DNA of 64,000 bases from an uncultured Lachnospiraceae bacterium (GCA_947626745.1 CANQTF010000004.1:145168-209167), one strand, 5' to 3'; shown: positions 54,853 to 63,284, numbered from the stretch's first letter. The notes: generated by a model not told the origin, from the sequence alone. Program-made: numbers and translations.

Positions 54853-54970
54853 TTTATCACCTCATCCCTGTCTCTGATATTCCCTCAAATACTTCTCCAT
54901 CCGGTTGTTTTTGATGCCCTATTGTAACATAAAAAACGGCAAGAAACAATGCACACAGGCACCAGATGAC
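54173..54970. repeat. 798-bp direct repeat, copy B
   Basis: Partner of 50756-51553. Here the MATE gene is complete, so this is likely the source copy. Confidence 0.92.
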
Positions 54971-56245
54971 AGGCTCCGTCACCGCTACGCCCAAATATCC
55001 GATAGCGGGCACCAATACCGCCGCAGAGATGATCTTTACCACCAATTCAATCGTACTGGACAATACCGGCAGCACCTTATGCCCCATGGCTTGCATGGAG
55101 TAGCGCAGGATGAACAGCGCGCCAAGCGGGAAGAAACATGCGGTACTCAGGCGCAAATTCAGAAGTGCATTGGCAATGATCTTCTCATTCCCGGTGGCGG
55201 TCAGAAGCACGACCAGAGGACGCCCCAACGTCCAGCAGACGAATATGGAGAAAATCGACCATATCAATTCCACCAAGAGCATCTTCCGATTGGCCTCCCG
55301 AATGCGGCGATAATACTTTGCGCCATAGTTCTGCCCCACAAAAGTACTGGCAGCGCTCGAAATCGTAGACATAGGAATCATCAGCATCTCATAGATCCGG
55401 CGGGAAGCAGTGTGGGCGGTAATGATATCCGTGTCCAACGCATTGATCGATCGCTGAAGCACAACGGACCCCAATGAGAACACACACTGCATCATCGACA
55501 TGGAAAAGCCGGTGGTAAACATCTCGGCAAAGAGTTCACGGTCGATTTCCCAGTCCGCAGCTTGGGGCAAGTATTCCTTATAGCTTCTGAAAATATACGT
55601 TCCGCACAGCGCTGCCGAGACAGCCTGTGCGATTACCGTAGCAAACGCCGTGCCTACGATACCGGTATGGAGCAGGATCACAAATAATGCATCCAACGCC
55701 AGATTCAAAATGCTTGACAGGATAAGGAAGTACAGCGGCGTACGGCTGTTGCCCATGGCACGCAGAAACCCCGCGCAGCCGTTGTAGGCAATCGTGGTAA
55801 GCATTCCGCCGAGAATAATGACTATGTACAGATAGGACTGGTCAAACACCTCCGCCGGCGTCAGCAAAAGCCGCATGGCGGGCTTCAGAAACAATACGGA
55901 GACCGCTGTCAGCAAGGCTCCAATGCCCAGATTCAACTTGATCATAGCCGCCGCACCACGGCGGAATTGCACTGTGTCCCCACTGCCAAAGAGCCGGGAC
56001 AGGACAATGCAATAGCCGTTATTCAGTCCCCACGCCAAATTCATGAGCAGTGAATAAAGCACGCTCGTCGCGCCAATCGCCGCAATCGCCCTATCTCCAA
56101 GAAAATGTCCGGCGATCATCGTATCCACGAGACTGTATATCTGCTGAAAGATATTGCCGATCAAAAGCGGCACTGCAAAGGTCATAATAATGCGGACAGG
56201 ATTTCCCTCCGTCATGTTTGTGATTTTTGAAGCGGTACGGTCCAT
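54857..56245 (-). CDS. MATE family exporter (3)
   Basis: 462 residues from ATG 56243-56245 (MDRTASKITNMTEGNPVRII) with AAAGGAAA upstream. Typical N-terminal MTEGNPVRIIMTFAVPLLIG and YSLVDTMIAGHFLG, duplicated halves, twelve helices. Substrate unknown. Its 3' end is duplicated 3.4 kb away. Confidence 0.92.
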   Translation of the reverse strand: MDRTASKITNMTEGNPVRIIMTFAVPLLIGNIFQQIYSLVDTMIAGHFLGDRAIAAIGATSVLYSLLMNLAWGLNNGYCIVLSRLFGSGDTVQFRRGAAAMIKLNLGIGALLTAVSVLFLKPAMRLLLTPAEVFDQSYLYIVIILGGMLTTIAYNGCAGFLRAMGNSRTPLYFLILSSILNLALDALFVILLHTGIVGTAFATVIAQAVSAALCGTYIFRSYKEYLPQAADWEIDRELFAEMFTTGFSMSMMQCVFSLGSVVLQRSINALDTDIITAHTASRRIYEMLMIPMSTISSAASTFVGQNYGAKYYRRIREANRKMLLVELIWSIFSIFVCWTLGRPLVVLLTATGNEKIIANALLNLRLSTACFFPLGALFILRYSMQAMGHKVLPVLSSTIELVVKIISAAVLVPAIGYLGVAVTEPVIWCLCALFLAVFYVTIGHQKQPDGEVFEGISETGMR

Positions 56246-56334
56246 TTGAATTTCCTTTCGGCAGGTTATATGAAACCTTTCTATTTTACTGTTCAAAGGC
56301 GGCGAAGCCTTGTCAAACTCCGCCGCTCAGCTTT

Positions 56335-57498
56335 TTATTGATACGCATTCCGGAAAATCGTCAGATAGTCCTCATCCGAAAGCGGAAGCGGGTCAGCCGT
56401 GATGTCGCCGCCAAGAACCTCGTGTACCTTTGCGGGATAGAGATTCAGTTCCTCCTCCGTGATGCCCTCCGCACTCATCTTTAAATCAGCACAGCCGATG
56501 GAGGCGATCAGGTCGTCCAGAGCCTTGATAAAATCTTGCCCGGATGTGGGATCTGCGATTCCCATTGCCTTTGCCATCTTGATCATCGGCTCCTCGGCAG
56601 CCTTGCGGTCAGCGAAGAAACCGTAGTAAGCATGGGCGATTTCAATAAGTCCGGCTCCATGTACCAGATCGTCGTGAAAGCTGCCCATCACGTGTTCCAT
56701 GGTATGGGCGGAGGTACACATCATGTAGTATCCGGCAAATGTATTTGCGTATGCCATCATCTCTCGCGCTTCCCTGTCGTCTCCGTCCGCAACGGCGCGG
56801 GGCAGATACTTCGCTACCAGCTCAATGGTTTTTAAGGCAAACATTTCACCCATAGGATGGACGTTTTTATTGACCACTGTTTCTGATGCGTGAAAAAATG
56901 CGTCCATCCCCTGATAAGCGGTCAGTTTTGCAGGAACGCTCATCATCAGATCACTATCGACGACAGAGAGCGTGGGAAACATGGACGGGAAGAAGATTCC
57001 GGTCTTTTCCTGTGTTTTGTCATTTGTAATGACAGAGGCAATATCCACTTCGCTGGCGGTTCCGGCAGATGTCGTGATGCAGACGATAGGAATGGCCGGA
57101 TTCGGAGCGGTTTTCTTGCCGCCCGCTGCGCTTAAAGAATAATCCCATATATCGCCGGGATTTGCCGCCATCAAAGCAATGCATTTAGAACAATCCATAA
57201 CAGAACCTCCGCCGAGAGCGACTACAAAATCGCATCCATTATCCTTCACAGCCTTTGCACCGTCCATGACATTGATATCGGTGGGGTTAGGGCGGATCTG
57301 GTCAAACAGCGCATGAGCCACGCCCGCTGCATCCAGTTCTTTCTCTACACGGGCAAGATAACCGTATTTCTTGGTAGATGTACCGTTTGATGTAACAATA
57401 AGAGCTTTCTTGCCCGGAAGCGTTTCATTGTGCAGGTCATTCAGCCTGCCGGGTCCAAATAAAACCTTTACGGGGTTATAATGTGTCCAGTTATACAT
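56335..57498 (-). CDS. Iron-containing alcohol dehydrogenase (YqhD-like)
   Basis: 387 residues. NAD(P)-binding GGGSVMDCSK at about residue 95, metal-ligand regions GMDAFFHASE and HTMEHVMGSFHDDLVHGAGL. The N terminus MYNWTHYNPVKVLFGPGRL is that of the YqhD/BDH group, which reduces aldehydes with NADPH. Divergent from an AraC activator, as in the yqhC-yqhD pair of E. coli, so induction by toxic aldehydes is likely. Confidence 0.9.
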   Translation of the reverse strand: MYNWTHYNPVKVLFGPGRLNDLHNETLPGKKALIVTSNGTSTKKYGYLARVEKELDAAGVAHALFDQIRPNPTDINVMDGAKAVKDNGCDFVVALGGGSVMDCSKCIALMAANPGDIWDYSLSAAGGKKTAPNPAIPIVCITTSAGTASEVDIASVITNDKTQEKTGIFFPSMFPTLSVVDSDLMMSVPAKLTAYQGMDAFFHASETVVNKNVHPMGEMFALKTIELVAKYLPRAVADGDDREAREMMAYANTFAGYYMMCTSAHTMEHVMGSFHDDLVHGAGLIEIAHAYYGFFADRKAAEEPMIKMAKAMGIADPTSGQDFIKALDDLIASIGCADLKMSAEGITEEELNLYPAKVHEVLGGDITADPLPLSDEDYLTIFRNAYQ

Positions 57499-57681
57499 GA
57501 TAAAATCCTCCTTACAATGTGTTTTTGACTTTGTGCTTTCATCATACGCTTTCCTATGTTGAAAATCAGCGGCATATCTTAATGATTATAGTGACTTTTT
57601 TTAAGATACATGATACAATATGTTCCAGAATCCGCCTGTTACACAGGCGACGTGCTAACGCACTGTTTGATTCTGTCACTA

Positions 57682-57739
57682 TCATGTCAGGTAAAATCAA
57701 ATGCTCGCTTCGTTCGCGCTTGATTTTCTACTGACATGA
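57682..57739. repeat. Long imperfect inverted repeat between adh and araC-type genes
   Basis: TCATGTCAG...AAATCAA on the left pairs with TTGATTT...CTGACATGA on the right across a GC-rich centre (CGC-TTCGTTC-GCG), about 18 paired bases in each arm. It ends just before the TACAAT-like element upstream of the AraC gene. Confidence 0.75.
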
Positions 57740-57765
57740 TACAATATTGTCGGAGGCTGATCTGT

Positions 57766-58749
57766 ATGACGATTGAAGATGCGATACAAAAGCTGGGAAA
57801 TGATTTTCCAAATTTGAATTGGGACTTCGTACCGGAAAATATCCGTGAAAGCCAGGAGGTCATGTCTTATTGGCCCGGTGAGCCGCATGAGGACGTCCTT
57901 GTCTGCGTTCTGAAAGCAAAGCATGTGAACGAAGTCTTTCACCGTCAGGACTTTTTCTTCCTGAATTTTGCATATCATCAGGATTATCAGGCGCTCAGCG
58001 CAAGGTCAGATAATCTGCTGACGATAAAAGAAAACGGCTGCTACATCGGACAGCCGTTCAGCGGATATGCGATTCGTGGAGAGTCTAAGGAGGATATTGT
58101 GATCGTCGGCGTACTGATCCAGAAGAACGCTTTTTTCCGGGAATACCTCTCTTCCCTGTCCGTAGACAACTCCCTGTTTCATTTTTTTCTTGATCCGCAG
58201 ACAGATCGGTTTTCGCAGGATGTAATCTATCTGACATTTGACGCCGGACACCCGTTCCGAAAGCTATTGGAACTGATGATCCTTGAATACGCAGACAAAA
58301 AAGAAGATACACAGGCGATTTTAAAGCCCATGACCCTTGCGCTTCTGATGCACGTTGCGCGGGAATATCGCAGCATATCTGTAAAACCCGAAGGTCAGTC
58401 GTTATCTGATCAGATCATCCGTTACATTGGCGAACACGCCGGAAAAGTGACTTTGGGGATGACTGCCGCTCACTTTTCCTATCATCCCAATTACATCTCT
58501 TCCCTGCTCCGGCAGAAGACCGGCAGGACGTTTTCTGAAATATTACTGGAACAAAGAATGGATCGTGCTTTGGCACTGCTGAAGGGAACCAGCCTTTCCG
58601 TTGAGGAAGTATCTGCGATGGTGGGCTATAATGACACCAGCAATTTCTATCGGGCATTCCGGGGATATTATCAGGTATCGCCGAGGGAATATTGCAAACC
58701 GATTTTATGCACCCATTTTTCAAGTTCCCCGTCACACGCAGCAACATGA
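57766..58749 (+). CDS. AraC family regulator
   Basis: 327 residues from ATG 57766 (GGAGG ten bases upstream). N-terminal AraC-type cupin half (HEDVLVCVLKAKHVNEVFHR) and C-terminal double helix-turn-helix (SYHPNYISSLLRQKTGRTFSE and AMVGYNDTSNFYRAFRGYYQ). Divergently placed to control the alcohol dehydrogenase. The last residues (CTHFSSSPSHAAT) are encoded by the antisense of a flavodoxin remnant, so the natural C terminus was probably replaced by a deletion just after YCKP. Confidence 0.88.
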   Translation: MTIEDAIQKLGNDFPNLNWDFVPENIRESQEVMSYWPGEPHEDVLVCVLKAKHVNEVFHRQDFFFLNFAYHQDYQALSARSDNLLTIKENGCYIGQPFSGYAIRGESKEDIVIVGVLIQKNAFFREYLSSLSVDNSLFHFFLDPQTDRFSQDVIYLTFDAGHPFRKLLELMILEYADKKEDTQAILKPMTLALLMHVAREYRSISVKPEGQSLSDQIIRYIGEHAGKVTLGMTAAHFSYHPNYISSLLRQKTGRTFSEILLEQRMDRALALLKGTSLSVEEVSAMVGYNDTSNFYRAFRGYYQVSPREYCKPILCTHFSSSPSHAAT

Positions 58750-58864
58750 TCCCCATGGATAGCCAGTCCCTCTGTGAGTTTTGCGCCGGGACAAAGTGTC
58801 GCAATATCCCGCAGAGAATTAGAAAAACCGCATGGGAAAAGTACGCAATTAAAATCTTTTCCAT
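58700..58864 (-). pseudogene. Flavodoxin with internal deletion
   Basis: A ribosome binding site (AGGAGG) and ATG at 58862-58864 open MEKILIAYFSHA, the flavodoxin FMN-loop start. After about 12 codons the middle of the gene is missing and, one frame over, SLRDIATLCPGAKL ... DGELEKWVHKIG reads the flavodoxin C terminus. Both ends survive, the core has gone. Confidence 0.75.
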
Positions 58865-58889
58865 AATGTCCTCCTATCTGGCACGCAGA

Positions 58890-59123
58890 TCAAACTTTCC
58901 GCTTTTCAGCGCCGCGATCTGCCCATGTGGTGGCCGCCGTCATACGTACACGAAGCTGGTTCGCCCGTTTCGACACGATATAGGCGCCCCCCCCCGAATT
59001 GGGTGTTTTTGATCCGTCAAGACAAGGGAGAGAAGCAAGCTGATCCGTCGGCGTCATGGCGAATGCTTCCTCATCCTCGGCAGTAAGCGCATGGGCATAT
59101 ACCCTATTTGGAATCAACCGCAA
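58890..59123 (-). pseudogene. Short-chain dehydrogenase (SDR) fragment
   Basis: The piece TPTDQLASLPCLDGS ... SGGGAYIVSKRANQLRV contains the SDR catalytic YxxxK (YIVSK) with a nearby Ser, then WADRGAEKRKV where an intact SDR would continue GARVNSISPG. The N-terminal cofactor-binding half and the C terminus are missing. A nine-C tract at 58987-58995 interrupts the region. Confidence 0.65.
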
Positions 59124-59440
59124 AACTTTTTAACGTCATATTGCACAAATGCGCTGTCATTCAAAAATTTTTCTGCTTCATGGATAAGTTCCGTAGCGTC
59201 TGTTCCATCAGCCAATATGACTTCTCCCGGAATACAGACATCATCCTTTCCCAGCCCGTGCTTCGCTTTCTCAGAAGTAAAATAGTTGTGCTCCGCACCA
59301 AATGTCGGCACCGGCTGAAGCATACAGCTATTATAACAGTCAAGTATCGCCGCAGCAGAGATCCCTTTTGGATTTATTGCTTCATAAGGCGTAAAATCCG
59401 AGAAGTGCAAAAGCTGTGCAGCGCATCTTGACAACGCCAT
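59114..59440 (-). pseudogene. Unrecognised ORF or fragment (108 aa)
   Basis: The frame (MALSRCAAQLLHFSDFTPYE ... GEVILADGTDATELIHEAEK) looks like real protein sequence by composition but matches no domain I know, has no ribosome binding site and abuts the SDR fragment. Its 5' end overlaps the plus-strand promoter of the lar operon. Probably another remnant. Confidence 0.4.
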
Positions 59441-59456
59441 ACAAGTATGCTACAAT
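59428..59456 (+). promoter_or_regulatory. Promoter of the membrane-protein/larBCE operon
   Basis: TTGACA (59428-59433), 17-bp spacer, TACAAT (59451-59456). The 160-nt leader that follows has two hairpins: GCGTACC-ATGAA-GGTATGC (about 59522-59540) and CGTATGCC-TTTTTGTTT-GGCATACG (about 59561-59585). Confidence 0.82.
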
Positions 59457-59620
59457 GTGAAAAATTCAGTTGAAGCTGACTGTCGGCACAGAAGTGCTTT
59501 GAAGATTTTCTTTTTGAATGGCGTACCATGAAGGTATGCGTTTTCTCTGAAGAGAGACAACGTATGCCTTTTTGTTTGGCATACGAATCATCATATTTTA
59601 TAATTCAGGAGGATAAAACA

Positions 59621-60031
59621 ATGGCATGTTTTCTTGTTCCGGCGGCTGAAGCTGTCGTTACCACAGTCGCTGCAAAGGTGATGAAATCCAAAGAGGTGAA
59701 TCCCGAAACCGTACAAGTACAGCTTGACGGAGTTGAATTTGTCGAAGCGGAGAAGATTCCCTTTTCCAGAAAACTCGGTTGGCTCAACAAGCTTCTGTGG
59801 GGCGGTTCTGGTCTTTTGGCGTTTGAGCATGTTTGGCACGGGGAAGTCGTACCGTGGTTCCCGTTCCTTACGGCAGCGTCCAATCCCGCAGATGCGGCCA
59901 AGATGCTGCACGAAATGTCGATCGTGGGCGTTACAATGGCAGTTTTGGTTACTGCTGTTTGGGCAGGTATGCTTGTCGTAAGCTCTGTGATTGAAAAGAG
60001 AGCCCAAAAAGCACTGCCCGCCGAAAGTTAA
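59621..60031 (+). CDS. Uncharacterised small membrane protein (136 aa), first gene of the lar operon
   Basis: ATG at 59621 with AGGAGG. A hydrophobic N-terminal segment (MACFLVPAAEAVVTTVAAKV), a short soluble loop (VQVQLDGVEFVEAEKIPFSR), then two or three membrane helices (LLWGGSGLLAFEHVWHG, VGVTMAVLVTAVWAGMLVV). Two His and a Glu in FEHVWHGE could bind metal. It heads the operon with larBCE, so a nickel-related role is conceivable; no function is established. Confidence 0.72.
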   Translation: MACFLVPAAEAVVTTVAAKVMKSKEVNPETVQVQLDGVEFVEAEKIPFSRKLGWLNKLLWGGSGLLAFEHVWHGEVVPWFPFLTAASNPADAAKMLHEMSIVGVTMAVLVTAVWAGMLVVSSVIEKRAQKALPAES

Positions 60032-60049
60032 AGGCGGAGGAATCATAAA

Positions 60050-60367
60050 ATGACATTACTTACTACCGTTTTCGCCGCCGTTATCTGTACCGTCATCTGG
60101 TATAAGAGCGCACCGAAAAGCGAGATGAAGGTCGGTGTGCTTTGCTGGATGTATTGGGGTGCTTCCCTGATGTGGCTGGTCGATGCGATCTTCGAATATG
60201 CTGAGCTTCATGCGGAATACTTTACCCCTGCTCCGGCGGATATGCTCAATGATTTCTATCTTGGACTTTCCGTGGTTGCTCTCGGTCTTGTCATCTGGCT
60301 GATCATTCTTTTGGTGAAGGACCCGAAGGGCGTTGTAAAAGCGGCGCTTTTTCGCAAGAAAAACTGA
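60050..60367 (+). CDS. Uncharacterised small membrane protein (105 aa), second gene of the lar operon
   Basis: Starts 18 bp after the previous gene. Three membrane helices (MTLLTTVFAAVICTVIW; VGVLCWMYWGASLMWLVDAI; FYLGLSVVALGLVIWLIIL) with a loop FEYAELHAEYFTPA and a basic C terminus. No family recognised. Probably forms a complex with the 59621 product. Confidence 0.72.
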   Translation: MTLLTTVFAAVICTVIWYKSAPKSEMKVGVLCWMYWGASLMWLVDAIFEYAELHAEYFTPAPADMLNDFYLGLSVVALGLVIWLIILLVKDPKGVVKAALFRKKN

Positions 60368-60377
60368 CAGAGAGCGA

Positions 60378-60409
60378 GAAGCGGTTCTGCCGGATTTGGT
60401 AGAACCGCT
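60378..60409 (+). terminator. Intercistronic hairpin before larB
   Basis: A perfect 10-bp stem (AAGCGGTTCT / AGAACCGCTT) followed by a weak T-rich tail (TCTGCCGTTTGG). Possibly a partial terminator or processing site that separates expression of the membrane pair from larBCE. Confidence 0.6.
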
Positions 60410-60433
60410 TTCTGCCGTTTGGAGGGAGCCAAA

Positions 60434-61189
60434 ATGCAAAGTGAAACAAGGAAAATTTTAGAGTCGGTTCAAAATGGCTCTATTTCGGTGGACGAGGCGC
60501 TCGTTCACTTAAAAACACAGCCATTTGACGATCTCGGTTATGCGAAGGTCGATCTTCATCGTGAAATCAGGCAGGGCGTTCCCGAGGTCATTTACGGCGC
60601 TGGCAAAACGCCGGAGCAGATCGTGGGCATTATGGGCGCTATGTTGAAGAGCGGACAAAAGCAGATCCTTATCACGCGAGTTTCAAAGGAGACCGCCGAA
60701 ACCGTCTCAAAAATCTATTCTCTCACCTATCGGGAAAATGCACGGCTCGGATATTATGGCTCCATTCCGAATCCCGACGGAATCGGAACCGTTGTTGTCG
60801 CCACAGGAGGCACAAGCGATATCCCTGTTGCGGAAGAGGCCGCGCTCACGGCGGAGTTTTTCGGAAACAGGGTGGTCCGTCTTTTTGACGTCGGCGTGGC
60901 GGGACTTCACAGGCTGCTCGCTCATAAAGAAGAGATTATGAGCGCCAGTGTAATCATTGCAATAGCCGGAATGGAGGGTGCGCTCGCCAGCGTGATCGGC
61001 GGGCTTGCCGACTGCCCTGTGATCGCCGTCCCGACCAGCGTAGGATATGGGGCGGCATTCGGCGGGTTATCCGCTTTGCTGTCGATGCTTAATTCCTGTG
61101 CCAGCGGTGTATCTGTCGTCAATATCGATAACGGCTTCGGCGCCGGATACCTTGCAAACATGATAAATCATATGGAGGCAAAAAAATGA
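60434..61189 (+). CDS. larB: Nickel-pincer cofactor biosynthesis protein LarB
   Basis: 251 residues from ATG 60434 with GGAGGGAGCC. LarB has a PurE/AIR-carboxylase-like C-terminal domain, here TVVVATGGTSDIPVAEEAAL and GMEGALASVIGGL ... VPTSVGYG. The N-terminal segment FAKVDLHREIRQGVPEVIYG-like region (residues 35-55) is characteristic. LarB carboxylates and hydrolyses nicotinic acid adenine dinucleotide to the dicarboxylate precursor. Stop overlaps larC start (ATGA). Confidence 0.93.
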   Translation: MQSETRKILESVQNGSISVDEALVHLKTQPFDDLGYAKVDLHREIRQGVPEVIYGAGKTPEQIVGIMGAMLKSGQKQILITRVSKETAETVSKIYSLTYRENARLGYYGSIPNPDGIGTVVVATGGTSDIPVAEEAALTAEFFGNRVVRLFDVGVAGLHRLLAHKEEIMSASVIIAIAGMEGALASVIGGLADCPVIAVPTSVGYGAAFGGLSALLSMLNSCASGVSVVNIDNGFGAGYLANMINHMEAKK

Positions 61190-62412
61190 GGACGCTATAT
61201 TTGAACTGCGGAATGGGCGCTGCGGGAGATATGCTGACTGCCGCGCTGTTGGAGCTCCTGCCCAAACCGGATCGATTTGCAGACAAGCTGAATGCGCTGG
61301 GAATCCCCGGCGTGGAATTCCATAGAGAAAAAACGGTCAAGTGCGGTATCACCGGCACACATATGGCTGTTCTCGTTCATGGTGAGGAAGAGGGAGCGGA
61401 TGTACAACATCACGATCATGAACATACACACGAACATGAGCATGAGCATACGCACAAGCATGAACACGGGCATCACCACAGCGGGATGCGCGAGATCGAA
61501 CACATCATTGCGGATCTGAAGCTTTCCGAAAGAGTGGAAAAGGATGTCCTTGCGGTTTACGGACTGATCGCCGAGGCGGAAAGTCACGTACACGGAGTTT
61601 CCGTTTCCGATATCCATTTCCACGAAGTCGGCACAATGGACGCGGTTGCGGACATTACGGCGGTCTGCCTTTTGATGAATGAGCTTGCGCCGGATGAAGT
61701 GATATGCTCTCCCATTCACGTCGGGAGCGGTCACGTCAAATGCGCTCACGGGATCCTGCCTGTCCCGGCGCCCGCCACGGCATTCATTCTGCAAGGCGTA
61801 CCCACTTATGGCAGCGGCGTCAAAGGGGAACTGTGTACTCCCACAGGAGCCGCTCTGCTCAAACATTTTGTCACACGTTTCGGCGATATGCCCTTGATGA
61901 AGACGCAGGCAATCGGCTACGGAATGGGAAAAAAGGATTTTGAAACCGCAAACTGCGTCCGTGCCATGTTCGGTGAGAGTGAGAATAAAACGGATACGGT
62001 TTTAGAGCTTTCCTGTAATGTGGACGATATGACGGCCGAGGAGATCGGCTTTGCAATGGATCGCCTTTTTGAAGGCGGCGCAAACGAGGTCTTTACTATC
62101 CCGATAGGCATGAAAAAATCCCGCCCCGGCACATTGCTTCAAGTCATGTGCAAAGAGCGGGATCGCGAAAAAATGCTGCATCTGATTTTCAAGTACACCT
62201 CTACCATCGGGGTGCGGGAAACGTCGACATATCGGTATATTCTCGACCGCCGGATCGAGGCGGTGGAAACTCCATACGGAAAAGTTCACCGTAAGATTTC
62301 ATCCGGTTACGGCGTGTCGCGCACAAAGTATGAATATGAGGATCTCGCCCAAATTGCGCGTGAGCAGACGCTCAGTATTGAAGAAGTGAAGAAACTTCTT
62401 GAGGACGAATAA
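61186..62412 (+). CDS. larC: Nickel insertase LarC (single uninterrupted frame)
   Basis: 408 residues. MRTLYLNCGMGAAGDMLTAA start, a histidine-rich stretch at 75-98 with 14 His, then VHGVSVSDIHFHEVGTMDAV and the C-terminal nickel-cofactor part (VLELSCNVDDMTAEEIGFAM). LarC inserts nickel into the pyridinium dithiocarboxylate pincer using CTP. In Lactobacillus plantarum the gene is read as larC1/larC2 through a frameshift; here it is one open frame. ATGA overlap with larB. Confidence 0.94.
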   Translation: MRTLYLNCGMGAAGDMLTAALLELLPKPDRFADKLNALGIPGVEFHREKTVKCGITGTHMAVLVHGEEEGADVQHHDHEHTHEHEHEHTHKHEHGHHHSGMREIEHIIADLKLSERVEKDVLAVYGLIAEAESHVHGVSVSDIHFHEVGTMDAVADITAVCLLMNELAPDEVICSPIHVGSGHVKCAHGILPVPAPATAFILQGVPTYGSGVKGELCTPTGAALLKHFVTRFGDMPLMKTQAIGYGMGKKDFETANCVRAMFGESENKTDTVLELSCNVDDMTAEEIGFAMDRLFEGGANEVFTIPIGMKKSRPGTLLQVMCKERDREKMLHLIFKYTSTIGVRETSTYRYILDRRIEAVETPYGKVHRKISSGYGVSRTKYEYEDLAQIAREQTLSIEEVKKLLEDE

Positions 62413-62471
62413 TGGAGCATCTTAAAAAGCAAGAGGAATGGGACTTTTGAAAAAACGGAGTGATAAAGATT

Positions 62472-63284
62472 ATGGATATGCTGCATAAAAAACTGGAACA
62501 TTTAAAAGACTATCTGCTTGATCTGGAAAGCGTCGCCGTTGCTTTTTCATCGGGCGTTGATTCTACCTTTTTACTCTATGTCTCCCATCAGGTGCTTGGA
62601 AAACGTGCGATTGCTGTTACGGCGCAGTCCTGTTCTTTCCCGAAGCGGGAGCTTGACGAGGCAAAAGCCTTTTGTGACTCCCACGGAATCACCCATTTCA
62701 TATGCCAATCGGAGGAACTGGATATTGAGGGATTCCGCCAGAATCCCAAAAACCGCTGTTATCTTTGCAAGCATGAACTGTTTGAAAAGATATGGGAGAT
62801 TGCAAAGCAAAATGGAATCAGCGCAGTGGCGGAGGGTTCCAACATGGATGACAACGGAGATTACCGTCCGGGGCTGATTGCCGTCAAAGAACTGGGAATT
62901 AAAAGTCCGCTGCGGGAAGCAGAACTGACAAAAGCGGAGATCCGCGAACTGTCGAGAGAACTTGGCCTGCCAACTTGGAACAAACAGTCTTTTGCCTGCC
63001 TGTCCTCCCGCTTTGTTTACGGCGAGACCATCAGCGAGGAAAAACTGTCCATGGTGGACCAGGCGGAACAGTTTTTGCTCGATTTGGGATTTCATCAGGT
63101 GCGGGTGCGAATTCACGGCATGATCGCACGAATTGAAATAGAGAAATCCGAGATAGGCAGATTTTTAGACCCTGAGACGGCGGAACAAGTTGCACGGCGC
63201 TTCCATGAGATAGGCTTTCTGTATGTGACCCTGGACTTGGACGGTTACCAAATGGGCAGCATGAATAAGGTGCTCAACTTATGA
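62472..63284 (+). CDS. larE: ATP-dependent sulfur transferase LarE
   Basis: 270 residues from ATG 62472 (GGAG 11 bases upstream; a GTG at 62460 overlaps it). PP-loop FSSGVDST at 25-32 for adenylation. Cysteines 96 and 99 (NRCYLCK) plus 176 (SFACLSSR) suggest the three-cysteine, [4Fe-4S]-type enzyme rather than one relying only on sacrificial Cys176. LarE converts the two carboxylates to thiocarboxylates. A strong terminator follows. Confidence 0.93.
   Translation: MDMLHKKLEHLKDYLLDLESVAVAFSSGVDSTFLLYVSHQVLGKRAIAVTAQSCSFPKRELDEAKAFCDSHGITHFICQSEELDIEGFRQNPKNRCYLCKHELFEKIWEIAKQNGISAVAEGSNMDDNGDYRPGLIAVKELGIKSPLREAELTKAEIRELSRELGLPTWNKQSFACLSSRFVYGETISEEKLSMVDQAEQFLLDLGFHQVRVRIHGMIARIEIEKSEIGRFLDPETAEQVARRFHEIGFLYVTLDLDGYQMGSMNKVLNL

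Noticed and set aside
58415..58864. 149-codon minus-strand frame as an intact gene
   Set aside because: Only the first dozen codons match flavodoxin; the rest is antisense to the AraC gene or out of frame with the flavodoxin tail.
61186..62412. Programmed frameshift in larC
   Set aside because: The gene is a single open frame of full length, so no recoding is needed.
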